From: a bacterium
GTDB taxonomy: Bacteria; Actinomycetota; Aquicultoria; Aquicultorales; Aquicultoraceae
DNA length: 54,008 nt
Direction: 5' to 3'
NCBI GenBank assembly: GCA_902810715.1
Contig: CADDYS010000004.1
Coordinates: forward strand, 1-54,008
Below are positions 42,043 to 51,164 of the stretch, in pieces. A program made the translations under genes and the position numbers. Under the pieces are notes generated by a model that did not search any database, was not told the origin of the DNA, and saw nothing but the letters and a program-made list of their open reading frames with translations. The first letter of the stretch is position 1. Each line of letters begins with the position of its first letter.

Positions 42043-42936
42043 ATGGATAAGAAAGAGAAAGCGTATCTTGAGTTGGCTTTGGGAAAAGCTATCGTTGGTA
42101 GTACTCTCGTTGTTGGCAAATTCGTTGTCGCAAGCTTTCCGGTTTTTCTGGCATCGGCATTACGGCTTGGAATCGCATCGGCAATTCTTGTGCCTCTATT
42201 ATTAAGGCGCGAGAAGGGACTTCCATCAGTCCCTAGGAAAGATCTACTTGTCATGTTCTTACAAGCATTCTTAGGTGTGTTTTTGTTTAGCATCGCTCTG
42301 CTTTATGGTCTGAAACTTACAACGGCCATTGAAAGTGGAATAATTACGAGTGCGACTCCTGCCATAGCGGGACTCGCATCTTTTCTTATTTTAAAGGAAA
42401 GGCTCACCTGGCATAAGAACACAGGCATCTTGCTAACCGTACTTGGCGTTCTTGCCATTAATATTATTGGCTCTTCCACCGGAGTCGAGCGCGGCTCAGA
42501 TCCTCTTCTTGGGAATTTACTTATATTTGGAGCAGTCATCGGCGAAGCCTTGTTTATTACCTTTGGGAAGATAGCCTCGGAGGATTTAACTCCCCTCGCT
42601 ATTTCAACAATAGTAAGTGTCTTTGGATTCTTGATGTTTTTGCCTTTTTCTGCCCATGAAGCCGAGAGCTTTAACTTTGCGAGTCTAATATTTTCAAGTT
42701 GGCTTCCGTTAGTATATTACGGGGCGATTGGCACGGCGGTCGCGCTTGTTCTCTGGCACGAGGGAGTCCAAAAAGTCACCGCCGGAACGGCCTCTGTATT
42801 TACCGGGTTTTTGCCAATAAGTGCAATGATCCTCTCTTTCATTGTTCTCAAAGAGCCGTTTGCCTGGTCTCACCTTGTCGGCATTGTCTTCATATTCTTG
42901 GGGATCGGGTTTATGTCCAGGGAGTCAACAGCTTAA
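42043..42936 (+). CDS. EamA/DMT-family transporter
   Basis: 297 residues from ATG 42043 (TTG 42025 adds six residues). Ten hydrophobic helices in two five-helix repeats, with the typical EamA end of each repeat: ALLYGLKLTTAIESGIITSATPAIAGLASFLILKERLTW (about residues 90-128) and SVFTGFLPISAMILSFIVLKEPFAWSHLVGIVFIFLGI (about 252-290). Such proteins export amino acids, drugs or metabolites. The substrate cannot be read from the sequence. Confidence 0.9.
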   Translation: MDKKEKAYLELALGKAIVGSTLVVGKFVVASFPVFLASALRLGIASAILVPLLLRREKGLPSVPRKDLLVMFLQAFLGVFLFSIALLYGLKLTTAIESGIITSATPAIAGLASFLILKERLTWHKNTGILLTVLGVLAINIIGSSTGVERGSDPLLGNLLIFGAVIGEALFITFGKIASEDLTPLAISTIVSVFGFLMFLPFSAHEAESFNFASLIFSSWLPLVYYGAIGTAVALVLWHEGVQKVTAGTASVFTGFLPISAMILSFIVLKEPFAWSHLVGIVFIFLGIGFMSRESTA

Positions 42937-42939
42937 ATA

Positions 42940-42968
42940 AAAACAGCCCGGCCCAGCCGGGCTGTTTT
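42940..42968. terminator. Bidirectional terminator between EamA and yidC
   Basis: AAAACAGCCCGG (42940-42951) pairs perfectly with CCGGGCTGTTTT (42957-42968) around CCCAG. The A-run and T-run flank the stem on both strands, so it serves both convergent genes. Confidence 0.88.
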
Positions 42969-42980
42969 GACTACTGATAC

Positions 42981-43643
42981 CTAGGCAATGCCCTCTACCA
43001 TCTCATCGGCGGTTGGAACAACAAGGTATTTTTCGCGGATATATCGCAAAGAGAATATCCACCTCTCTACTAATCCGAGCAAGGCATTAAATCCCCAGTA
43101 AACACTTAGCCCAACCGGTGCATGCCATAGAAATACTAGCCCTATGCCGGTTGGCAATGCCACCATCAAGATGTTTCTAACTTGGCCGGGCTGGCCGAAA
43201 AATCCTTGTAAGCCCGTGATCGCGCTTGCGGCAATTGGTAGGATATGCAGAGCATCGGATTTACCCACGCTTAGAACCCATGGGATGATAACGCTTCCGA
43301 TGGTTGTGCTGAGATGGCTGATTGAGAAATAGAGCGAGAAGAATACAGGGATTTGAACCAGCATCACCATCATCGATGACAGTGGGTTTGCCTTATATTT
43401 TCCCATTATCTTAACCAGCTCGGCGTTAACCCTATCTGATTGCTTCTTGAATTTCTTTTCTAAAAGCTCTTTAGCTTGACCGAGTCTCTGAGTCAGCAAC
43501 AGTCCGCGCTGTTGCTTAACCGATAGCGGGAAAAGAGCAATTTTAATAATGGCTGTTAGCAAAGCGATTGCGATAAACCAATCGCCGGTAAATCCAATGA
43601 TCGCACTTAATATGCCCGAGAATAACGAGCTAAAGATATTCAT
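42981..43643 (-). CDS. yidC: Membrane protein insertase YidC/OxaA
   Basis: A 220-residue short-form insertase with five likely TM helices: GDWFIAIALLTAIIKIALFPLSVKQQRG (start of the conserved core), a cytoplasmic Lys-rich hairpin (QAKELLEKKFKKQSDRVNAEL), MVMLVQIPVFFSLYFSI, ILPIAASAITGLQGFF and a C-terminal VGLSVYWGFNALLGLVERW. AGGAGG lies upstream of ATG 43643. It lies 38 bases after the small membrane-protein gene, so they form a two-gene operon. It is not in the usual rpmH-rnpA context and may be an accessory copy. Confidence 0.92.
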   Translation of the reverse strand: MNIFSSLFSGILSAIIGFTGDWFIAIALLTAIIKIALFPLSVKQQRGLLLTQRLGQAKELLEKKFKKQSDRVNAELVKIMGKYKANPLSSMMVMLVQIPVFFSLYFSISHLSTTIGSVIIPWVLSVGKSDALHILPIAASAITGLQGFFGQPGQVRNILMVALPTGIGLVFLWHAPVGLSVYWGFNALLGLVERWIFSLRYIREKYLVVPTADEMVEGIA

Positions 43644-43681
43644 GAATAATTCCTCCTTAGTTTAAAAAAACATCCTTTAAA

Positions 43682-43933
43682 CTAAAAAGGCATATGCGGG
43701 GGTTCGTCATCGGTAGAGCTGGACTTTACTCTTAATCGGGGGATATAAAATCTTTTTGTGGGTCGGCGTGTTTTAAGGGCCGCCCTAAACTTCGTGGACG
43801 AACTGTCAAATTCCGATCGTACCGGATAGGCAACCCCGTAAGAATTAAGCAGGCGGGAGCCGTAGTAGGTAAAAACCAACGCCAATCCGATGTTTAACAC
43901 TAAAAGGACAATTATATTGATGTCGAAATGCAT
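43682..43933 (-). CDS. Small single-TM membrane protein upstream of yidC
   Basis: 83 residues with one N-terminal membrane helix (IIVLLVLNIGLALVFTYYG, about 7-25) and a basic, Ser/Thr-rich tail (KFRAALKTRRPTKRFYIPRLRVKSSST). Start ATG 43933 has GGGGTGAG a few bases in front. It precedes yidC by 38 bases and may be its client or partner. No family recognised. Confidence 0.6.
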   Translation of the reverse strand: MHFDINIIVLLVLNIGLALVFTYYGSRLLNSYGVAYPVRSEFDSSSTKFRAALKTRRPTKRFYIPRLRVKSSSTDDEPPHMPF

Positions 43934-44082
43934 CGGCTCACCCCATAATCTCTATCTAACCAGAAATTATACACCCATTCTTTCACATCTTCAAAACAAC
44001 CCACGGCGTGCCCCTTATGCGCTATAATTGTGCGATATATGGAATGAGGAGTCGCGGCCCTACGGGCCAGAGAATAGAAAAT

Positions 44083-44170
44083 AGAGAAGTAGAAAATAGA
44101 TTGAATTTTCTATTCGGTCTATTCTCTATTTTCTTCTTTAACTATTTAAGAATTCTTATGGTCAATTGAT
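44083..44170. repeat. Dispersed AT-rich repeat, copy 3
   Basis: AGAATAGAAAATAGAGAAGTAG faces TTCTATTCGGTCTATTCTC, so the arms pair. Its right end TATTTAAGAATTCTTATGG is the same as in copy 2. The repeat ends directly before the MFS gene start and could carry its promoter. Confidence 0.7.
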
Positions 44171-44184
44171 GTGTGATGGAGTAG

Positions 44185-45705
<1,521 letters not shown>

Positions 45706-45755
45706 TACTCTGTTAACATATACCATGAACTGTTATTGCAAGTATACTATGAGTT

Positions 45756-45863
45756 GTCATTGCGAGCCTTCTTCTGTGTCATTGCGAGCAAGGCGAAGCA
45801 ATCTCGGGAGTTACAGCTGACATGTGAGATTGCCACGGTCGTTTCACTCCCTCGCAATGACAG
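45756..45863. repeat. GTCATTGCGAG palindromic repeat, copy 4
   Basis: Two left arms in tandem (GTCATTGCGAG at 45756 and 45778) face one right arm ending CTCGCAATGACAG at 45863; GCAATCTCG and GAGATTGCC lie between. The gap from 45706 to 46087 otherwise holds only a terminator and the arsM operon promoter. Confidence 0.85.
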
Positions 45864-45920
45864 GTGAGGTGATAGTTAAGTAACTCTAAGGCAGGATCGT
45901 TATAAGGTCGTAACAATAAA

Positions 45921-45957
45921 GGACCAGCCTACTACAAAGCTGGTCTGATTTTATTTT
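45921..45957 (+). terminator. Intrinsic terminator upstream of the arsenic operon
   Basis: GGACCAGC (45921-45928) pairs with GCTGGTCT (45939-45946) around CTACTACAAA and runs into GATTTTATTTT. It closes transcription from the MFS side. Confidence 0.75.
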
Positions 45958-46004
45958 GGAGTAAGCATTAATTCATCGAGCTTAAAAAGTATCCTATTGA
46001 AAGG

Positions 46005-46032
46005 TTGACAAACGTAGAATAATCAGTATTAT
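46005..46032 (+). promoter_or_regulatory. Promoter of the AbrB-arsM operon
   Basis: A perfect TTGACA (46005-46010) and TATTAT (46027-46032) are 16 bases apart. A small inverted repeat CAGTT-AA-AACTG follows at 46040-46051 in the expected leader, a possible operator for the AbrB-like protein encoded next. Confidence 0.7.
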
Positions 46033-46087
46033 CAGATATAACAGTTAAAACTGAATTAGCGGAATACTTTTATATGAGGTGTTGTTT

Positions 46088-46369
46088 ATGGCTAAAAAAG
46101 GCACTAAAGAATCTTTCTCCAGCGTAGGGGGTATATCGATGGGTTGCTGCAAGGTCGAGGCGGTCCTTGGCGTGGATGAACGCGGACAAATGGTGCTCCC
46201 AAAGGAGTTAAGGGAGAAGGCCGGAATCCATGCCGGAGATAAGCTCGCGGTGGTAACCATGGCAAGGGGAGACGAGATTTGTTGTATCACTTTGATTAAA
46301 GTCGAGGAGCTCACCGACATGGTGAAAGGTATTCTTGGCCCGGTAATGAAGGAAATCACTAACTCTTGA
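46088..46369 (+). CDS. AbrB/SpoVT-family DNA-binding protein with Cys pair
   Basis: 93 residues from ATG 46088 (GAGGTG in front). The swapped-hairpin AbrB domain is at about 20-65: CKVEAVLGVDERGQMVLPKELREKAGIHAGDKLAVV. It is preceded by GCCK, and ICC occurs in the following strand (EICCITLIKVEE), giving at least four Cys that could bind As(III) or another thiophilic metal. It lies 19 bases before arsM and probably regulates it. The direct sensing role is inferred. Confidence 0.85.
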   Translation: MAKKGTKESFSSVGGISMGCCKVEAVLGVDERGQMVLPKELREKAGIHAGDKLAVVTMARGDEICCITLIKVEELTDMVKGILGPVMKEITNS

Positions 46370-46388
46370 TAGATAAAGGGAGAATAAA

Positions 46389-47243
46389 ATGGATAACGAC
46401 GTAAAGAAGGTCGTGAGAGAAGGCTATGCTGAAATAGCCAAACAGGGTGGATCTTGCTGTGGCCCCTCTCCCTCTAGTTGCTGCGGTTCAACAGGTGCAT
46501 GGGAAGAAACCAACTTGCAAGAGACAATAAGTAAGAGAATAGGATATACAGATGAAGAATTAAGCGAGGTACCTGAAGGTGCAAATCTGGGGCTTGGCTG
46601 TGGAAATCCAGTGGCCCTAGCTTCTTTAAAAGAGGGGGAAGTTGTCCTTGATCTTGGCTCGGGACCGGGATTTGATTGCTTTCTTGCCGCAAACAGGGTT
46701 GGAAACAGTGGGAAAGTTATCGGTGTGGATATGACGCCGGAGATGATCGATCGGGCAAGAGAAAACGCTATTAAAGGAAGCTACGAAAATGTAGAGTTCA
46801 GGCTTGGTGAGATTGAGAACCTTCCTGTTGCTGATAACTCCGTTGATATAGTCATCTCAAACTGTGTGATCAATCTCTCACCAGATAAAGAGAAAGTATT
46901 TCAGGAGATCTACCGGGCATTAAAGCCGGGAGGCCGGATGATGGTCTCGGATATAGTTTTGCTGAAAGAGCTTCCACCCTTAGTAAAGAAATCTGTTGAG
47001 GCCTATATAGGTTGCCTCGCCGGAGCAATGATGAAAGCCGGCTATATTGCAGCAATCGAAGCGTCGGGGATCAAGGACGTAAGCATTATCGACGAGGCTT
47101 CTTTCCCGGTTGAGCTTATGGCAAATGATCCAACCGCACAGGAAGCTACCATAAACTTGGGAATGTCTTCTGAAGAAGTAAAAGAGATCGCTGGCTCGGT
47201 TGTTAGCATAAAAGTTTATGGCGTCAAACCGGATACGGTGTAA
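46389..47243 (+). CDS. arsM: Arsenite S-adenosylmethyltransferase
   Basis: 284 residues. The N-terminal region has GGSCCGPSPSSCCG; the SAM fold has LDLGSGPGFDCFLAA, VIGVDMTPEMIDRAREN and ISNCVINLSPDKEKVFQEIYRALKPGGRMMVSDIVL; the C-terminal part has AYIGCLAGAMMKAGY. The three arsenite-binding Cys correspond to those in GSCC (or CCG), SNCVINL and YIGCLAG. The enzyme methylates As(III) to (di)methylated forms. A GGGAG ribosome binding site lies in front. It is co-transcribed with the AbrB-like gene. Neighbouring arsenic pumps or arsR are not seen. Confidence 0.96.
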   Translation: MDNDVKKVVREGYAEIAKQGGSCCGPSPSSCCGSTGAWEETNLQETISKRIGYTDEELSEVPEGANLGLGCGNPVALASLKEGEVVLDLGSGPGFDCFLAANRVGNSGKVIGVDMTPEMIDRARENAIKGSYENVEFRLGEIENLPVADNSVDIVISNCVINLSPDKEKVFQEIYRALKPGGRMMVSDIVLLKELPPLVKKSVEAYIGCLAGAMMKAGYIAAIEASGIKDVSIIDEASFPVELMANDPTAQEATINLGMSSEEVKEIAGSVVSIKVYGVKPDTV

Positions 47244-47284
47244 GCCCAAGTTACCTTTAGCCGACACCTAGAAGAGGGGCAAGA

Positions 47285-47386
47285 GGGACGCTGTTGCCTG
47301 TGAGTCCTAACCCATGAAACTTGCACGTTTTCTCTCAATCGCTCGCCTGCCCTCATTGGTTTAGGACCCAGAGGAAACAGCGTCCC
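47285..47386. repeat. Long imperfect inverted repeat downstream of arsM
   Basis: GGGACGCTGTT-GCCTGTGAGTCCTAACCC (47285-47313) faces GGTTTAGGACCCAGAGGAAACAGCGTCCC (47358-47386) with only a few mismatches. The two arms form a stem of about 28 bp with a 44-base loop. There is no T-run after it. It may be a small mobile palindrome or a structured RNA; no terminator function is assured. Confidence 0.6.
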
Positions 47387-47503
47387 GCTTATACGCTTAT
47401 GCCTTATACTGTTTATACGCGGGCGATGTTATAATGGGTAGATAATGGGCAGGCAAGTTCGGGGGATGGTTCTATCGCAACCGGTAAGATTATAGCCGTA
47501 GCC

Positions 47504-48238
47504 ATGGCTATGGCAGAAATTATAATCATTGCTTTAGTTATCCTGCGACTTAACAAAGTAATAAAGAGATATCTAGAGCTAAAATCGAGTGGTGCTTGCC
47601 GTCTCGATTCTTTAGAGCAATCCCTTGCTACTATAATCCCGGGCTTTGTCGCAAAGACAGCGGTTTTGGAATTAAGAATATATAATGTTATATTTCAGTC
47701 GATTTTTAAGCGCAACTCGCCCAATGGCCAATTCTTAACAAAGCGAGATACACATAGACTATTCCTGTTGGCTTTTATGTTTATTTCTCTGCTGGAGGCA
47801 GGGATAATCGAGGTTGCCATACCCGGTAGATATCTAGCGGGGAAGATATTATTGCTTATTCTTACGATATGGGCGATGGTTTATATAACAGGTTTGTATC
47901 TTGCAGTAGCACGATACGGCCATCGCATACTCGATGATGGCATAAAGATGCAAGTTGGCTTAGGGTTAAAAGGGTTTGTACTATTTAATGAAATCAAATC
48001 GGTGGCTGAGTTAAATAAGGTAATTCCTTTTTTTAAGATGGGCCCATTCATACCAAAGGATGAGAAAGGCGTTATGTATGCTGCGGCCGGTGAGAACTGC
48101 AATATAGCGGTCTATCTTAACAAAGAGGTAATCCTGGACGGATATATAAACAAATTTAAGCCGGTAAGTATTATTTACCTGTCACTTGAAGACCCAAAAA
48201 GGTTTATTTTAACTGTTAGCGAGAGGCTACAAAGTTAA
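47504..48238 (+). CDS. Hypothetical membrane protein (244 aa)
   Basis: 244 residues; ATG 47504 or 47510 are possible, with no clear ribosome binding site. Three membrane segments are likely: residues about 5-18, 87-105 (RLFLLAFMFISLLEAGIIEVA) and 112-132 (GKILLLILTIWAMVYITGLYLA). The C-terminal half is soluble (about 140-244) with no recognised motif. It is spaced 13 bases from the GNAT pseudogene. Function unknown. Confidence 0.7.
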   Translation: MAMAEIIIIALVILRLNKVIKRYLELKSSGACRLDSLEQSLATIIPGFVAKTAVLELRIYNVIFQSIFKRNSPNGQFLTKRDTHRLFLLAFMFISLLEAGIIEVAIPGRYLAGKILLLILTIWAMVYITGLYLAVARYGHRILDDGIKMQVGLGLKGFVLFNEIKSVAELNKVIPFFKMGPFIPKDEKGVMYAAAGENCNIAVYLNKEVILDGYINKFKPVSIIYLSLEDPKRFILTVSERLQS

Positions 48239-48251
48239 CCAGGAGAGCGCA

Positions 48252-48646
48252 ATGATTCGCCGCTGTGACAACAGAGATTTTGAAACTATCTATTCTATAA
48301 TCGATGATGCAGCAAAGCCTACAAGGAGGTTATCCCGAAGGACCGCTACGGCGAACCTTACATGCCTCAAGAAGAGCTTCACCATGAGATTAATGATGGC
48401 GTTGTTTTTTGGGGATACGAAGAGAATGGCGAGATTCTTGGCGTAATGGGAGTTCAGTATCGCGCAGACAGACCGTCCGATTTTAATCGGCACATGGGCG
48501 GGTGCAACATGAGCGGTTCGCTTTTATGAGAAGTATGGGTTTAGGTTGGTGCCGGCTGAGGAAAAAATCGATTATTAAAAGGGTATTGGTTTGTTCCCGA
48601 CCGTCAGGTTGAGACGTCTGTGGTTCTTGCTGAATATAAGGGATAA
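48252..48646 (+). pseudogene. Degraded GNAT-family N-acetyltransferase
   Basis: Behind AGGAGAGC, ATG 48252 opens MIRRCDNRDFETIYSIIDDAA, the start of a GNAT protein. The reading then slips frame near 48318; YGEPYMPQEELHHEINDGVVFWGYEENGEILGVMG can be read in another frame, then about 60 residues (the middle of the acetyl-CoA fold) are missing, and ILIGTWAGATWAVRFYEKYGFRLVPAEE appears in a third frame, ending PDRQVETSVVLAEYKG at TAA 48644. It is a relic that makes no functional enzyme. Confidence 0.85.
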
Positions 48647-48710
48647 TCGGCTCACTAGTGAGACTTGATATGAAAGTAAACAAGTTTTTACCCGTATATA
48701 CGTAAACGAT

Positions 48711-49025
48711 ATGGACTCGGCATTGCATTTTTACGAGATGCTACTGGGCAAGAAGGCGAGACCACGGGTGCATTATCCTAAAATGAACTTGGAGTTAGCA
48801 TTTATTGGCAGTCTTCTGTTAGTAGCCGGAACCGAGGAAGAGCTAAGGCCGTTTAAGGACATTAAGGCCACATTCCTGGTAGATTCCGTTGATGAGTTTG
48901 CGGAGTTTCTTAAGGAAAGCGGGGCCCATATAATAGGAAGGCCGGAACACGTCCCCACCGGCAAGAATATGATTGCCAGGCATCCTGATGGAACTCTAGT
49001 TGAGTACCTCGAGCGTAGATCATGA
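48711..49025 (+). CDS. VOC (glyoxalase/bleomycin resistance) family protein, N-terminus damaged
   Basis: 104 residues from ATG 48711. The reading frame is open upstream to 48669 and reads KQVFTRIYVND before the ATG, the first strand of the VOC fold, but no start codon precedes it. ATG 48670 lies in another frame and reaches a stop after 11 codons. The core shows DMDSALHFYEMLLGKK, FLVDSVDEFAEFLKESGAHIIG and MIARHPDGTLVEYLE, one complete beta-alpha-beta-beta-beta pattern. One base has probably been gained or lost at the 5' end, so the gene may be decaying. Confidence 0.75.
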   Translation: MDSALHFYEMLLGKKARPRVHYPKMNLELAFIGSLLLVAGTEEELRPFKDIKATFLVDSVDEFAEFLKESGAHIIGRPEHVPTGKNMIARHPDGTLVEYLERRS

Positions 49026-49086
49026 AAGTATTAGTTGTATCCCGGCAAACCGGTCTTTCTTTAAGATAGTAAACGATTTTGAAAAA

Positions 49087-49221
49087 ATGCTTGCGCTTTT
49101 GCAGTTTGACAAATACGCTTTAGTTAAGGCTCAAGTAATAAGTCGTAACTTAGAGAAAATAAGAAAATACGGACCTGATAATTGGAGCGACCGGAGAGGT
49201 AAGCATTACCTCTGGCCCTAG
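49087..49221 (+). CDS. Short ORF or gene remnant (44 aa)
   Basis: From ATG 49087 the frame reads MLALLQFDKYALVKAQVISR and ends GKHYLWP at 49219-49221. It is in frame with a longer stretch that overlaps the VOC gene end. The composition is protein-like and basic, with no recognisable domain. No ribosome binding site is visible. It may be the tail of a lost gene. Confidence 0.3.
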   Translation: MLALLQFDKYALVKAQVISRNLEKIRKYGPDNWSDRRGKHYLWP

Positions 49222-49247
49222 GGCAAGTAGTTAAGGATGTATTAGTA

Positions 49248-49874
49248 ATGGCAGTTAGGCCGAACCAGGAAGAAAACCAGTTTATGTGGCGGTTGCACTT
49301 AGTTGATTTCGCAGAGCAGTTTAAGCACCCTACATGGGGAATTCACCATTTCCAACGCGTCTATAACTTGTCTCTTAAGCTGGCCGACGAGCAGAATCTT
49401 GATGTAGACGAGGATGCACTTTTTGCCGCAGCATATATTCACGATGTGGGAGTGTTTCAGCCGTATAAAATGGAAGGGGTCGAGCACTCGGAAAGGTCGG
49501 CTCAGGTGGTTGAAGAAATTCTTGCCCCACTGGGGTTTCAAGCAGCAAAAATGTCCCTGGTCAAAGATATTATCAAGGGCCATATGTTTTATAGCGAGCC
49601 AGTTGATAAGACCGAGGCGATTATATTCCACGACGCGGACGCGCTTGATTTCATGGGGGCTATTGGAATCACGCGCCTGCTTTCGCTGGTTGAGATTGAT
49701 AACTGGGCCCCCGACGTTAGCAGCGCAATCAGCTTAATCCAAAAATTTAGCAAAAACCTACCACAGAGACTGCATACCTTAAAAGCCCAGGAAGTAGCCA
49801 AAATTAGACAGGGCGAGATGAACAGCTACCTAGCAGCCCTATCGAATGAAACAAATGGCCTACAGGTGCTTTAG
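49248..49874 (+). CDS. HD-domain phosphohydrolase
   Basis: 208 residues. HD residues: GIHHFQRVYNLSLKLADEQN (first His), AAAYIHDVGVFQPY (HD pair), EHSERSAQVVEEIL, KGHMF and IIFHDADALDFMGAIGITR (last Asp). This set of His and Asp fits a metal-dependent phosphohydrolase acting on nucleotides. It has no GYP motif and no other domain. AAGGA lies 13 bases before ATG 49248, so ATG 49284 is a possible alternative. It lies behind the decayed VOC/GNAT patch. Confidence 0.88.
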   Translation: MAVRPNQEENQFMWRLHLVDFAEQFKHPTWGIHHFQRVYNLSLKLADEQNLDVDEDALFAAAYIHDVGVFQPYKMEGVEHSERSAQVVEEILAPLGFQAAKMSLVKDIIKGHMFYSEPVDKTEAIIFHDADALDFMGAIGITRLLSLVEIDNWAPDVSSAISLIQKFSKNLPQRLHTLKAQEVAKIRQGEMNSYLAALSNETNGLQVL

Positions 49875-49879
49875 ATTAA

Positions 49880-49975
49880 GTTCAGGGATTTTGCAATTGG
49901 GTAGTTGCCCGATTCACCGAGCCAGGTAGTTTCCCGATTTATCGGGCCAAAGAAGCTCCATTTATGGAGCAACTA
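49880..49975. repeat. Mini-hairpin repeat cluster with a copy of the sensor phosphatase tail
   Basis: TTCAGGGATTTTGCAATTGG (from 49880) matches the end of the large sensor phosphatase gene (8102-8121) and is followed by GTAGTTGCCCGATTCACCGA, GTAGTTTCCCGATTTATCGG and GCTCCATTTATGGAGC. This cluster lies between the HD hydrolase and corA. Confidence 0.75.
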
Positions 49976-50093
49976 CGTAAAACAATCAAAGCACGCTTGG
50001 CAGGATACTGGGCCATTTATCAAAAATTGCCCTATCGAACGGCTTCAGATATGCTTGAAAAGTACTTTAAACTTCATCTCAAGGTGATTTAAT

Positions 50094-51161
50094 ATGCCGG
50101 AGTTAATAAAAAGAAGATCTCAAAAAGCGGGTCTCGGGCCGGGTGCTTTAGTCCATATCGGGGACAAAAAAGCAGGGCAAGTAGAGATTGCGGTAATTGA
50201 TTACGACGCGGAGCACTTCGAGAAAAAACAAGTGAACACGGCCAACGAATGTTTTACGTTTAAGGATAAACCCACTGTAACCTGGATAAACGTTGACGGC
50301 GTCCAGGACATAAATATTATAGAGAAACTTGGTGGGTGTTACGGATTTCACCCGCTTGTGATGGAGGATATCCTGAACACGGACCAGCGCCCGAAGCTTG
50401 AGGACTATGGGGATTACCTCTACATCGTTTTGAAGATGCTGTACTACCGCGAGGATACCGGGCAAGTTATCACCGAACAGATAAGTTTAATTCTCGGGCC
50501 AAACTATGTCATTTCTTTTCAGGAGGGGCTCGAAGGCGATATTTTTGACCCGATAAGGGATCGAATTAGAGTCGGCAATAACCGGATAAGAAAGATGGGT
50601 GCGGATTATCTTGCCTACTCACTTATAGACTCAATTGTCGATAGCTACTTCGGGATTTTAGAAAAGCTTGGTGAAGACATCGAGTATCTAGAGGAAGAAC
50701 TGGTCACAAACCCAGAAAAGGAAACGCTTCACGCCATCCACGACCTTAAAAGAGAAATGATTTTTTTGCGAAAATCGGTATGGCCATTGCGCGAGGTGAT
50801 CAATGGCCTTGAGCGGGGTGAGTCGCCGCTGATTAAAAAAGCGACCGGCATATTCTTGAGAGACGTCTACGACCACACCATCCAGGTGATTGATACCGTT
50901 GAGACCTTTAGAGACATGCTTTCGGGTATGCTCGATATCTACCTCTCCAGCATCAGCAATAGGATGAACGAAGTCATGAAGGTCTTAACGATAATCGCAA
51001 CGATATTTATCCCCTTAACTTTTATCGTGGGTTTGTACGGCATGAATTTCAAATACATGCCCGAACTTCAGTGGCCGTGGGGCTATCCCGCAATCTGGGT
51101 TATTATGATCGCAATCGTGGTCGTAATGGCGGTTTATTTCAGAAGAAAGAGATGGATCTAG
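50094..51161 (+). CDS. corA: CorA-type magnesium/cobalt transport protein
   Basis: 355 residues. A large cytoplasmic N-terminal domain (1-275) with a long helix (EKLGEDIEYLEEELVTNPEKETLHAIHDLKREMIFLRKSVWP) is followed by two C-terminal membrane helices (LTIIATIFIPLTFIVGLYGMNF and WVIMIAIVVVMAVYF). The signature YGMNF at the end of the first helix marks the pore entrance. It forms a pentameric divalent cation channel. The next gene starts three bases after its stop, implying co-translation. Confidence 0.97.
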   Translation: MPELIKRRSQKAGLGPGALVHIGDKKAGQVEIAVIDYDAEHFEKKQVNTANECFTFKDKPTVTWINVDGVQDINIIEKLGGCYGFHPLVMEDILNTDQRPKLEDYGDYLYIVLKMLYYREDTGQVITEQISLILGPNYVISFQEGLEGDIFDPIRDRIRVGNNRIRKMGADYLAYSLIDSIVDSYFGILEKLGEDIEYLEEELVTNPEKETLHAIHDLKREMIFLRKSVWPLREVINGLERGESPLIKKATGIFLRDVYDHTIQVIDTVETFRDMLSGMLDIYLSSISNRMNEVMKVLTIIATIFIPLTFIVGLYGMNFKYMPELQWPWGYPAIWVIMIAIVVVMAVYFRRKRWI

Positions 51162-51164
51162 GTC

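Noticed and set aside
47285-47386. Intrinsic terminator of arsM
   Set aside because: The stem is far longer than usual, the loop is 44 bases and no T-run follows; kept as an inverted repeat instead.
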